A stretch of DNA of 47,539 nucleotides from Pseudoalteromonas luteoviolacea H33-S. Lineage in GTDB: Bacteria > Pseudomonadota > Gammaproteobacteria > Enterobacterales > Alteromonadaceae. Shown in pieces: positions 40,402 to 47,539 of the stretch; within the stretch, counting starts at the first letter, position 1, and every line of letters begins with the position of its first letter. The translations under genes and the position numbers were made by a program. The stretch is from NCBI RefSeq assembly GCF_001625695.1, contig NZ_AUXY01000065.1, forward strand, positions 1-47,539, in the 5' to 3' direction. The notes beneath the pieces are model-generated. The model was not told the DNA's origin. It searched no databases and was given only the letters and a program-made list of their open reading frames with translations.

Positions 40402-43400
40402 CTAATTGCCGGGTTTATTTTTTTTACTGTACCAATACTCGAGCTTCTCAAAGACTTTATTCGCTTCGATAGGTTTAGTTATATAATCATCCATGCCTGC
40501 ATCCAAGCACTTTTGCTTATCACCCTGCATGGCGTTTGCTGTCATCGCAATAATGGGTATGTTTGAATTCTGTGGGCCAGCATTTGATTCGCGAATGTTT
40601 TTAGTTGTTTCATATCCATCCATTATTGGCATTTGGCAGTCCATTAATATAATTGAATATTCTGACCCTGCCGCTACTTCTTTGAGCTTCTCTAGTGCTT
40701 CTAAGCCATTTTCAGCAACATCTACTATTAGGTTTAAACTATCTAAGGTTCGTAGAGCAACAATCTGGTTTACCTTATTATCTTCAACCAATAAGATCCG
40801 CGTATCTTTAGAAAATGTATTTATAAATTTGTCTGTATTGTTATGAACAGTTGCTTTGGACACATGTGCCGCTGAGTCCAGAGTTTCCGTGACTGTAGAA
40901 AGGGCTTTGAGTAAGTCTTTTTTTGTCGTAGGTTTAGTGAAATATCCATCCAGTTTTACAGAGCTATTATGTATTGCTTCAAAGTGTTCAGCTAAATGCG
41001 TCATCATAATTAACTTAATATGTTTGAAAGAGGCCTTACTTTTTATTTCTTTAGCCATTAGCTCACCACTTAAACCGGTAAGCGTTTTATTGAACAGAAT
41101 TAAATCAATAGAGTCTTTATTTAAAATTCGTAAAGCCTGATCAGCATTTAAAGCCTCAAGCACGCTAACTCCCCAGAATTCAAGCTGCTTTTTTATCGCG
41201 TTATTACTTGAGGTATTAGGATCAACAAGCAACATCGTGATGTTTAGTTTACTAAAGTCTGGGTTAATGACGTTTTCAATATGACTTTTTTTAACTGAGC
41301 ACTGAATACTAAAACAGCTGCCAATGCCGACTTGGCTGGTGACATCTACATCGCCTCCAAGCAGCTGGCATAGCCTTTTTGTAATACTAAGGCCTAAACC
41401 GGTTCCCCCATATTTACGCGTGGTTGAGGCATCAACTTGAATGAAAGAGTCAAATAATGTCGCGAGCTTTTCCTCAGGGATCCCAATACCTGTATCGCTT
41501 ACATTACATGAAAAAATACAATTGCCGGTGTTATTATCTTCATCTAATGATGCAGATAGAACAATTTCTCCACTTTCAGTAAATTTAATGGCATTGCTTA
41601 ATATATTTGTTACTACTTGTCTTATTCTGCCAGGGTCAGACTGAATCATGGGTTCTTTGATGTCTGAAAAGTCTAAAACAATACTGACGCCTTTTTCTTG
41701 CGCAGCAAGGGCCATTGATTCTGAGAGGCTTTCAAGGTGCTCACGAAGATCAAAATCGACAAACTCAAGCTCAAGTTTGTCAGCTTCAATTTTAGAAAAG
41801 TCTAAAATATCGTTTATTAAGCTTAGTAATGAGTGCGCACTTGTACTTGCAATATTGACTGAATGCGATTGTTCTTGAGTTAACCCACTGCATTTTAATA
41901 AGTCCAACATGCCAATAACGCCGTTCATAGGGGTGCGTATTTCGTGGCTCATATTAGCTAAAAACTCAGATTTCAATCTGGTCGCTTCTTCCGCTTTTTT
42001 AAGCGCACCCTCTAGTTTTCTCGCTTGCGTTTCAAGTGAAGCTGTCTTCTCCGATACTTGTTGCTCAAGTGCGACAACAAATTGCTTTTGCCGTCTAATT
42101 TCGGCTTTTTGTAGTTTCGTTCGCAAGTAAATGACCATAACGACACCACTTACAACAAATAAAGCATAGAGCGAATAAGCCCACCAAGTTTTCCAAGGTG
42201 GGGGGGAGACATACACATTTATTGATAACACTTTCTCTCCCCATTCACCGCTGCTGTTGGTAGCTTTAACCTTAAATTGATAACTACCACCATCCAAATT
42301 AGTAAACGATGCCGTATTCCTATTACCAATTTCAATCCAGTTATCATCATACCCCTCTAGTTTGTAGGCGTAGATATTTTTGTTGGGGGATAAATAGTCG
42401 AGTACTGAAAACTCAAAAGAAAAGATGTAATCAAGATATGATATATTGATATTCTCTACATAAGAGTAGGGCGTATCAAGTTTAACGGGCACTCCCATTT
42501 TATTAAATCCAGTTAAAACCAACTCAGGTTCTTCAATTGTCGTCTGTGTGGTCAATGTGCTGAAATATTCAATACCTCTTTGGCTATTAGTGAACAAAGT
42601 ATTATTTTGCGCTTTCACCAAGCTGCTTGGGTAATAATTAAGTCCAAGTAACCCATTTTGACTGTCAAAGTTAGTGACTTTTCCTGTATTGGGGTTAAGT
42701 TTTGTAAGTCCTTTGTTAGTTGTTAGCCATAAATTCCCTTTTTCATCATCTGATATTGACCTGATAAGGCTACTAGGTAGGCCACTTTGAGTATTAAAGT
42801 GAGTAAATGTATTAGAATCCTTTTTATAGAGGTTTAAACCTTGTTGGGTCGCTATCCAGATATATCCATTTTGGGTTTCATAGATGTCTTGCACGATACT
42901 TCCAAGTAAACTGTTGTCAGAATCTTTAGTGTTAACAAACGATTTAAAACCTTTCGCTTCATCAACCCATAAATTCACACCATTTCCAGTACCGACCCAA
43001 ATGTTCTGGGACTTATCTTTATATATTGTGAGTACTTCAGGATGAGACAATCCATATTCTTCACCTAAATGTTTAAACTCATTCAATTTGGGGTTGTAAA
43101 TGTACACTCCGTTTTTGTATGTACCAACCCAGAGATGTCCATCTTTATCTACCGAAAGTGCTCTAATTTCACGAAACTCACTATAGCTTGGATCAGATTT
43201 AGGGTAACTAATAAGCGTGCTTTGCATTGTGTTTAGATCAAACCTTACCAATCCCTCATCTTGTGCCATCCAAACAATGTTGTTTTTATCTAATAAAAGC
43301 ACAGGGCGCTCTAATAACCTGTTCAACTCAAAACCGTTATCTTTGGTGAATACGGGTGGAAATAGAGCTTTTAGGGTTGATTCAGATACATCCCACTTGA

Positions 43401-44541
43401 ATAGCTGTGAAGCAGAGTTAGCGATTAATACATCTCCATGTTTATCAGCGGCAATACCGTTAGGCGCACTTAACTCTGGATTATCTATAGATTTAAACTT
43501 TCTATGTGGCACTAATTTTAAAATACCGTGCAACTCATTCGTGACCCAAAGTGTGTTTGCACTATCTTCAAAAATTATACGCATTCCACTATTTTGCTCT
43601 AGGTCAAGCTGTACCAGGCGCTCGCTGTTCTCATCTCTTCTAAATACGCCTCTGCTGGTTACAAACCAGATATAGCCTTCATGATCTTCAATTATGGAGT
43701 TTACCTGTCCTAGGTGCTGACCATTCACAAAACCAATTCTAGAAAACGAGTAGTCTTGTGAATTAAAAATAAATGGTCCTTTTTGTGTTCCAACGTATAC
43801 GTTCCCTTGTGATGACTTTAAAACGTGACGAATTTCATTTGCACCTGTAGGCGTTTTGTTATTGGGATCAGGAAAAAAGTATTCAAATGTGCCTTCTACT
43901 TTATTGTATAAATTCAAACCATAACTTGTTGCTACCCACAAATTGTCTATGTCACTATTTTCGATATCCCAAACTCGGTTATGAGATAAGCCGTTATTTC
44001 CATTTTCTGTTTTTTTGACATGTTCAAAATTGTCAGGCCCAATATATTTATTGAGCCCATTATCATAAGAGCCAAGCCAAATCGTCCCATCCAAATCATG
44101 ATAGAGAGATTGAATCCTGTTCGCAGAAATAGATCCTGGTACATTTTTATCATGATAATAATTTTCAAATTTACCTGTTTTCGGGTTATAGCGATTTGCG
44201 CCACCTCCCCAAGTGCCTATCCAAATGATGCCGTTTCTATCTATCATCAAATTGCCGGCATCATTGTGAGACAGACCATTTACAGATTCACTATCAAATT
44301 CGAATAGTGTGACTTTTCGGCCGTCATACCGCATAACACCATTTTCAGCAGTGCCAAACCACAACATACCTTGTTGATCTTGTATTATTGAGTATATTTC
44401 AGACGATACAAACCCATCTTCAGCAGTTAATTTTTTCGCAGAATATTGGTTGCTTAAGATGGGTATGCTGGCAAAGCAAAAACTTGGCATTAGCATGACC
44501 AATACTACAATTGAAGCAATTATTGAAAGCGGTTTACCCAT
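40402..44541 (-). CDS. Hybrid sensor histidine kinase with periplasmic Reg_prop propellers and two receiver domains
   Basis: This 1379-residue inner-membrane hybrid kinase has a signal or anchor helix (residues 1-24) and then many two-component regulator propeller repeats (DQQGMLWFGT, RNGIIWIGT, KDGHLWVGT, KGNLWLTT and others) to about 670, forming two beta-propellers. A Y_Y_Y domain (about 690-775) and one membrane helix (about 788-812) follow. A coiled coil leads to HisKA with His866 in NMSHEIRTPMNG, then the HATPase with N, G1 (DTGIGIPEEKL) and G2 (GTGLGLSI) boxes. Two receiver domains end the protein. In the first, the acceptor Asp is replaced by Asn1151 (LILFNKTL), so it is probably a pseudo-receiver. 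The second is intact with Asp1301 (LMDCQMPIMDG). No DNA-binding domain is present. Relatives sense carbohydrates. Confidence 0.95.
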   Translation of the reverse strand: MGKPLSIIASIVVLVMLMPSFCFASIPILSNQYSAKKLTAEDGFVSSEIYSIIQDQQGMLWFGTAENGVMRYDGRKVTLFEFDSESVNGLSHNDAGNLMIDRNGIIWIGTWGGGANRYNPKTGKFENYYHDKNVPGSISANRIQSLYHDLDGTIWLGSYDNGLNKYIGPDNFEHVKKTENGNNGLSHNRVWDIENSDIDNLWVATSYGLNLYNKVEGTFEYFFPDPNNKTPTGANEIRHVLKSSQGNVYVGTQKGPFIFNSQDYSFSRIGFVNGQHLGQVNSIIEDHEGYIWFVTSRGVFRRDENSERLVQLDLEQNSGMRIIFEDSANTLWVTNELHGILKLVPHRKFKSIDNPELSAPNGIAADKHGDVLIANSASQLFKWDVSESTLKALFPPVFTKDNGFELNRLLERPVLLLDKNNIVWMAQDEGLVRFDLNTMQSTLISYPKSDPSYSEFREIRALSVDKDGHLWVGTYKNGVYIYNPKLNEFKHLGEEYGLSHPEVLTIYKDKSQNIWVGTGNGVNLWVDEAKGFKSFVNTKDSDNSLLGSIVQDIYETQNGYIWIATQQGLNLYKKDSNTFTHFNTQSGLPSSLIRSISDDEKGNLWLTTNKGLTKLNPNTGKVTNFDSQNGLLGLNYYPSSLVKAQNNTLFTNSQRGIEYFSTLTTQTTIEEPELVLTGFNKMGVPVKLDTPYSYVENINISYLDYIFSFEFSVLDYLSPNKNIYAYKLEGYDDNWIEIGNRNTASFTNLDGGSYQFKVKATNSSGEWGEKVLSINVYVSPPPWKTWWAYSLYALFVVSGVVMVIYLRTKLQKAEIRRQKQFVVALEQQVSEKTASLETQARKLEGALKKAEEATRLKSEFLANMSHEIRTPMNGVIGMLDLLKCSGLTQEQSHSVNIASTSAHSLLSLINDILDFSKIEADKLELEFVDFDLREHLESLSESMALAAQEKGVSIVLDFSDIKEPMIQSDPGRIRQVVTNILSNAIKFTESGEIVLSASLDEDNNTGNCIFSCNVSDTGIGIPEEKLATLFDSFIQVDASTTRKYGGTGLGLSITKRLCQLLGGDVDVTSQVGIGSCFSIQCSVKKSHIENVINPDFSKLNITMLLVDPNTSSNNAIKKQLEFWGVSVLEALNADQALRILNKDSIDLILFNKTLTGLSGELMAKEIKSKASFKHIKLIMMTHLAEHFEAIHNSSVKLDGYFTKPTTKKDLLKALSTVTETLDSAAHVSKATVHNNTDKFINTFSKDTRILLVEDNKVNQIVALRTLDSLNLIVDVAENGLEALEKLKEVAAGSEYSIILMDCQMPIMDGYETTKNIRESNAGPQNSNIPIIAMTANAMQGDKQKCLDAGMDDYITKPIEANKVFEKLEYWYSKKNKPGN

Positions 44542-44809
44542 AAGTGAAATTAATAACCGTATTTTGATGGAAAATCTTGTTATTCATAATATTAGGCTAG
44601 TTTATGTTATGAACAATTTCTATTCTTAGGACGGTTTTTATAAAAAATTGATTAACCAAACAATTTGGATGATAACAGTTTCGTATGTCAAGAAAGTTAG
44701 ATGTAGTGTCTAATACCTATAGACAAAAACTTTGAATATTCAGTACCAATTAATTTAATTGTGTTTCAATTACACTCGTAGATACAGAAATGAATATTTT
44801 GGAGAGTTT

Positions 44810-45508
44810 ATGCGTTTATTAACAGCTGCATTTTCGGTGTTGTTAAGCACTTCTGCAATGGCGGGGAGCATCCCTACGACTCCGCATTTATATGTAAAAG
44901 GGTACTCAGAAGTATCTGTTCAGCCAGATACAGCTATTATCAATGTTGCAATTAACGAGAAAAGCAAAAGTCTACAGCAAGCAAAATCAGATGTTGACGA
45001 TGTCGTTGCAAAAGCTTTAAGTATTGCGAAAAGCTTTGGTGTGAAAGGTAATCACATAAATGCCGAACAATTAAATGTTTACAAGCAAACTCGTTACAAT
45101 CGCAGTACAAATGAGGAAGAATTTACCGGCTTTAAAGTGAGTCGTAACATCACGCTAAAACTGAAAGATATTGATAAATACCCTGAGCTGTTGCAAGCAT
45201 TTGTAGACAGTGGTATTAATCAATTCAACAACACGCAATTCGTCGTTGAAGATAAATCGGAGATTATGAAAGAGCTTAAACAGAACGCTATTGAACAAGC
45301 AAAGCTTGGTGCAAAAGAACTTGCCGATGGTTTTGGTGTTAAAGTAGGTGACTTGTATTCTGTGTCTTTCGCGCCGATGAATGTTCCGATTCAGCCATAT
45401 GCCAGAGGTAAAGTGATGGCTGCGGAATCTATGAGTCTTCAAGATGCATACAGCACGGGTGATACGAAATTGACAGCAGAAGTGTACGCGGTTTACTACA
45501 TAGATTAA
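44810..45508 (+). CDS. SIMPL domain (DUF541) periplasmic protein
   Basis: This 232-residue protein starts at ATG 44810, with a GGAG ribosome-binding site and a signal peptide (MRLLTAAFSVLLSTSAMAG). The frame is open further upstream to 44759 without a good start. The rest is a SIMPL/DUF541 domain: LYVKGYSEVSVQPDTAIINVAI at the N-terminus, then VSRNITLKLKD and a late KLGAKELADGFGVKVGDLYSV segment. Family members such as YggE reduce oxidative stress by an unknown route. It is divergent from the hybrid kinase gene. Confidence 0.88.
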   Translation: MRLLTAAFSVLLSTSAMAGSIPTTPHLYVKGYSEVSVQPDTAIINVAINEKSKSLQQAKSDVDDVVAKALSIAKSFGVKGNHINAEQLNVYKQTRYNRSTNEEEFTGFKVSRNITLKLKDIDKYPELLQAFVDSGINQFNNTQFVVEDKSEIMKELKQNAIEQAKLGAKELADGFGVKVGDLYSVSFAPMNVPIQPYARGKVMAAESMSLQDAYSTGDTKLTAEVYAVYYID

Positions 45509-45578
45509 TTTGGATCTTTTAAAGTCCTCTTAAAACAACGTATACTAAAGATATACAAGGAATAGGGGACTTTTCATC

Positions 45579-45953
45579 ATGTTTAGTGGACTGTTTGCTG
45601 CAATTTGCACACTTTTATATATCAAACTCAGTTTTAATGTAATTAAGCTAAGAAAATTACACAAAGTGGGGATTGGTGATGCAGGCCATAAAGACTTGCA
45701 AGCCAGTATCCGCGCTCATGCAAACTTTATCGAATATACCCCCCTGGCTGTTATTCTAGTTTTTATACTTGAATATCAACTGATTAGTAACAGCATGCTC
45801 ATACCCATTGCTTGTCTTTTTTTAGCTGGCCGATTATTGCATGCCAAGGCCTTGTATAATGCAAACTTAAAAATGCGCGTTATAGGTATGGGTTGTACAT
45901 TTTTATCACTCATAATCATGGCGCTAATAAACGCTTATTTATACTTTTTATGA
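45579..45953 (+). CDS. MAPEG family membrane protein
   Basis: This 124-residue protein of four hydrophobic helices is a MAPEG (membrane-associated eicosanoid and glutathione) family member. RAHANFIEYTPLAVILVF and the GRLLHAKALY segment carry the family's conserved RxxxNxxEYxP and RxxHA motifs. Bacterial members may use glutathione. Its stop overlaps the start of the sulfotransferase gene by 4 bases (ATGA). It should lie in the inner membrane; the reaction is unknown. Confidence 0.87.
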   Translation: MFSGLFAAICTLLYIKLSFNVIKLRKLHKVGIGDAGHKDLQASIRAHANFIEYTPLAVILVFILEYQLISNSMLIPIACLFLAGRLLHAKALYNANLKMRVIGMGCTFLSLIIMALINAYLYFL

Positions 45954-46579
45954 CCAAAAAATACTTTGTTCTAGGCCTACCTAGAACTGGGACAACGAGC
46001 TTGTGTGTCTCAAGTCTTGATATCGGACTTAAAACTGCACACACTGCGTACACGCAACACACGCTAAAAACAGCGGAGTTTATTGCAGATACACCAGTAT
46101 TTAATGATTTTCAGAAACTTTATCAACATTTCCCGCAAGCTAAGTTTATCTACTTAGAGCGTGATCATAATGTTTGGATACCATCGATTCGACGTTTACT
46201 TATACGTATGTTACCAAAATTGATTGTACAAGGTGGCGGTTTTAATGAGACCTTAAAACGTTGTTATTTCGATGTTTTTAATGGTCTTGATGAAAAAAAT
46301 ATCAACGATGATGACTATTTAATTGAGTGTTATAATAGACACAAACAAAGAGTTGTTGATTTTTTTGAATCAACCAATGTAGAACATGTGACAATCAATT
46401 TATCTGAAATAGATAGCACACCTAAATTTGCCCAGTTTATGTCTGTTCCTAAAGTTTCTATACCACATGTAAATAAGCATGGGAAAGTAACAGCCTGGAA
46501 TGACATTAAACACCCTTTAAAAGTAGAATCAACAAGAATTGGCAAAGTAGATAAAGACAGTATTTTATATGACTTATAG
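45950..46579 (+). CDS. Sulfotransferase family protein
   Basis: This 209-residue protein starts at ATG 45950, inside the MAPEG stop; the longer open frame upstream is only overlap. The N-terminal LGLPRTGTTSL is the 5'-phosphosulfate loop (PAPS-binding) of sulfotransferases, and FIYLERDHNVWIPS resembles the 3'-phosphate-binding strand with its conserved Arg. The acceptor is unknown. It is coupled to the MAPEG gene. The size fits the small Sulfotransf_3/4-like group; the sequence lacks a signal peptide. Confidence 0.8.
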   Translation: MTKKYFVLGLPRTGTTSLCVSSLDIGLKTAHTAYTQHTLKTAEFIADTPVFNDFQKLYQHFPQAKFIYLERDHNVWIPSIRRLLIRMLPKLIVQGGGFNETLKRCYFDVFNGLDEKNINDDDYLIECYNRHKQRVVDFFESTNVEHVTINLSEIDSTPKFAQFMSVPKVSIPHVNKHGKVTAWNDIKHPLKVESTRIGKVDKDSILYDL

Positions 46580-46649
46580 TACTAAAATGTCCGATATTAA
46601 TTTAAGTCATAAATTTTAAATGCACGTAGTAAGTGAGACTGAATAGCTA

Positions 46650-47222
46650 ATGTTTGAACTAAAATATCACACACCGTTTGAGTGGACGCACAAAGTTATG
46701 GACGATTTTGTGACCTTTTTACAAGACCATGCCGCAGCAGAAAAAAAGGCATCAGGCATGGCGATGTCTATGTTAGGACATTACCCAGATAGAACTAAGC
46801 TGGTCAAAGCTATGGCTGATCTTGCTATCGAAGAAATGATTCATTTTAAGCAGGTATTAAAGCTCATTAATGAAAGAGGCTTGGTACTCGGAAATGATAA
46901 GCAAGATCCATATATTAAAAAGATGCGTGCTTTGTTTCGACAAGGTAGTGATGAGTTTTTAATTGACCGATTACTCGTTGCGGCAGTGATCGAGGCGAGG
47001 GGACATGAGCGTTTCTCTCTCGTTGCGGAAGCATTACCTGAAGGTAAAGATAAAGATTTCTACGTTGCGATTGCGAAATCTGAAGAAAAACATAAAAACT
47101 TATTCGTTGAATTAGGCTATGAGTATTTTGATAAAGCGATTATTGATGCCAGACTTGAAGAGATATTAATAGCTGAAGCTCAAATCTGTGAAAGTATTCC
47201 ATTTACAGCAGCATTGCACTAA
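46650..47222 (+). CDS. miaE: tRNA-(ms2io6A)-hydroxylase MiaE
   Basis: MiaE is a non-haem di-iron monooxygenase that hydroxylates the isopentenyl group of ms2i6A37 in tRNA, an oxygen-dependent step. The 190-residue protein has the ferritin-like di-iron ligands in EEMIHFKQV, EARGHERF and EEKHKNLF, which are the three EXXH-type motifs of the family. The N-terminal LKYHTPFEWTHKV and the AAAEKKASGMAMSML segment are typical. It is monocistronic with a strong hairpin after the stop. Confidence 0.95.
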   Translation: MFELKYHTPFEWTHKVMDDFVTFLQDHAAAEKKASGMAMSMLGHYPDRTKLVKAMADLAIEEMIHFKQVLKLINERGLVLGNDKQDPYIKKMRALFRQGSDEFLIDRLLVAAVIEARGHERFSLVAEALPEGKDKDFYVAIAKSEEKHKNLFVELGYEYFDKAIIDARLEEILIAEAQICESIPFTAALH

Positions 47223-47231
47223 ATTTTCCAA

Positions 47232-47260
47232 GACAAGCACTCTTAACTAGAGTGCTTGTC
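47232..47260 (+). terminator. Hairpin terminator after miaE
   Basis: GACAAGCACTCT (47232-47243) pairs with AGAGTGCTTGTC (47249-47260) around a 5-base loop. The T run is short, so it is a moderate intrinsic terminator. Confidence 0.7.
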
Positions 47261-47539
47261 ATTATGTTAAATCACGTTTTTGTTGTTTTCTTCGTAACTG
47301 AGTAGGACTTTATTATTTACTACTTAAATCATCTAGCTGATATCGCAGATGATCCAAGCTATTTAGCATCAATAAATATAAATTAAATTTTTGGATCTTA
47401 CTCATTCAAACTCAAACATTTCCTAATTGTGTTAAATGACACATTCATGCATAGCCAGTCACATACCAGTAAAAAACCCTCCAAAGCATATTTAACCTAA
47501 GAAGCTAGGACGCGTAATTTTCGAAGATGAAGTTCGAAG
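47261..47539. other. Intergenic end of the window; no gene seen
   Basis: No coding frame is supported. The last 20 bases hold a direct repeat TTCGAAG (47520-47526 and 47533-47539) separated by ATGAAG, and the second copy ends exactly at the window edge. Confidence 0.45.

Noticed and set aside
45893..45949. Longer N-terminus for the sulfotransferase from an ATG inside the MAPEG gene
   Set aside because: The extra 19 residues precede the phosphosulfate loop that normally lies at the N-terminus, and the ATGA overlap start at 45950 is the usual operon pattern.

Overview
The window looks like the chromosome of a marine gammaproteobacterium of the Alteromonadales, most likely Pseudoalteromonas or a close relative. 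This rests on the AT-rich composition and on the gene repertoire: many exported peptidases, a rhombosortase, a hybrid kinase with a periplasmic propeller sensor, a PepSY/DUF3649/DUF3325 iron module, MiaE and a MetJ-type operator. No alignment was run, so the genus is an inference. I see no tRNA, rRNA, CRISPR array, insertion sequence or prophage gene.

Layout. 1-3.0 kb: the body of an exported subtilisin-like protease with a chitin-binding tail (its propeptide end lies in another frame), a betaine-type binding protein and a small secreted protein. 3.2-7.3 kb: a TauE/SafE exporter; then mesX (DUF1852), the partner of the folate-independent methionine synthase MesD, behind a MetJ operator; then what I read as a decayed C-terminal scrap of mesD itself; then an exported serine hydrolase. 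7.3-9.6 kb: peroxiredoxin and asparagine synthase B. 9.8-13.8 kb: a tightly overlapping operon pxpB-pxpC-DUF969-DUF979-pcp for pyroglutamate release, probable transport and conversion to glutamate. 14-15.5 kb: an M17 leucyl aminopeptidase with a signal peptide. 15.8-17.1 kb: an exported MsrA-thioredoxin-MsrB fusion.

17.2-22.3 kb is a minus-strand run: a small acidic-tailed protein, a Nudix hydrolase, a four-helix membrane protein, two alpha/beta hydrolases, a small envelope protein and an M1-like peptidase. 22.6 kb holds a 51-residue glycine-zipper membrane protein. 23.2-25.3 kb is a DUF3325-DUF3649-PepSY operon behind a candidate Fur box. 25.4-28.1 kb holds a 7TM diguanylate cyclase and a TetR regulator divergent from a tiny membrane protein whose promoter carries two operator-like palindromes. 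28.3-31 kb has purE-purK and a YeiH-type transporter followed by a structured RNA region. 31.2-38.1 kb has an S9 lipoprotein peptidase, rhombosortase, gamma-glutamyltransferase and NAD malic enzyme. 38.2-44.5 kb has a periplasmic binding-like protein, an unrecognised secreted protein and a 1379-residue hybrid histidine kinase. 44.8-47.2 kb has a SIMPL protein, MAPEG protein, sulfotransferase and miaE.

Two threads join the genes. One is peptide scavenging: exported S8, S9, M1 and M17 peptidases plus GGT and Pcp would liberate amino acids, glutamate and pyroglutamate, and the pxp operon would return pyroglutamate to glutamate. The other is methionine and oxygen chemistry: an orphaned, MetJ-controlled mesX, an exported methionine sulfoxide reductase fusion and a peroxiredoxin. 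The most unusual signal is the mesX locus with its missing partner.
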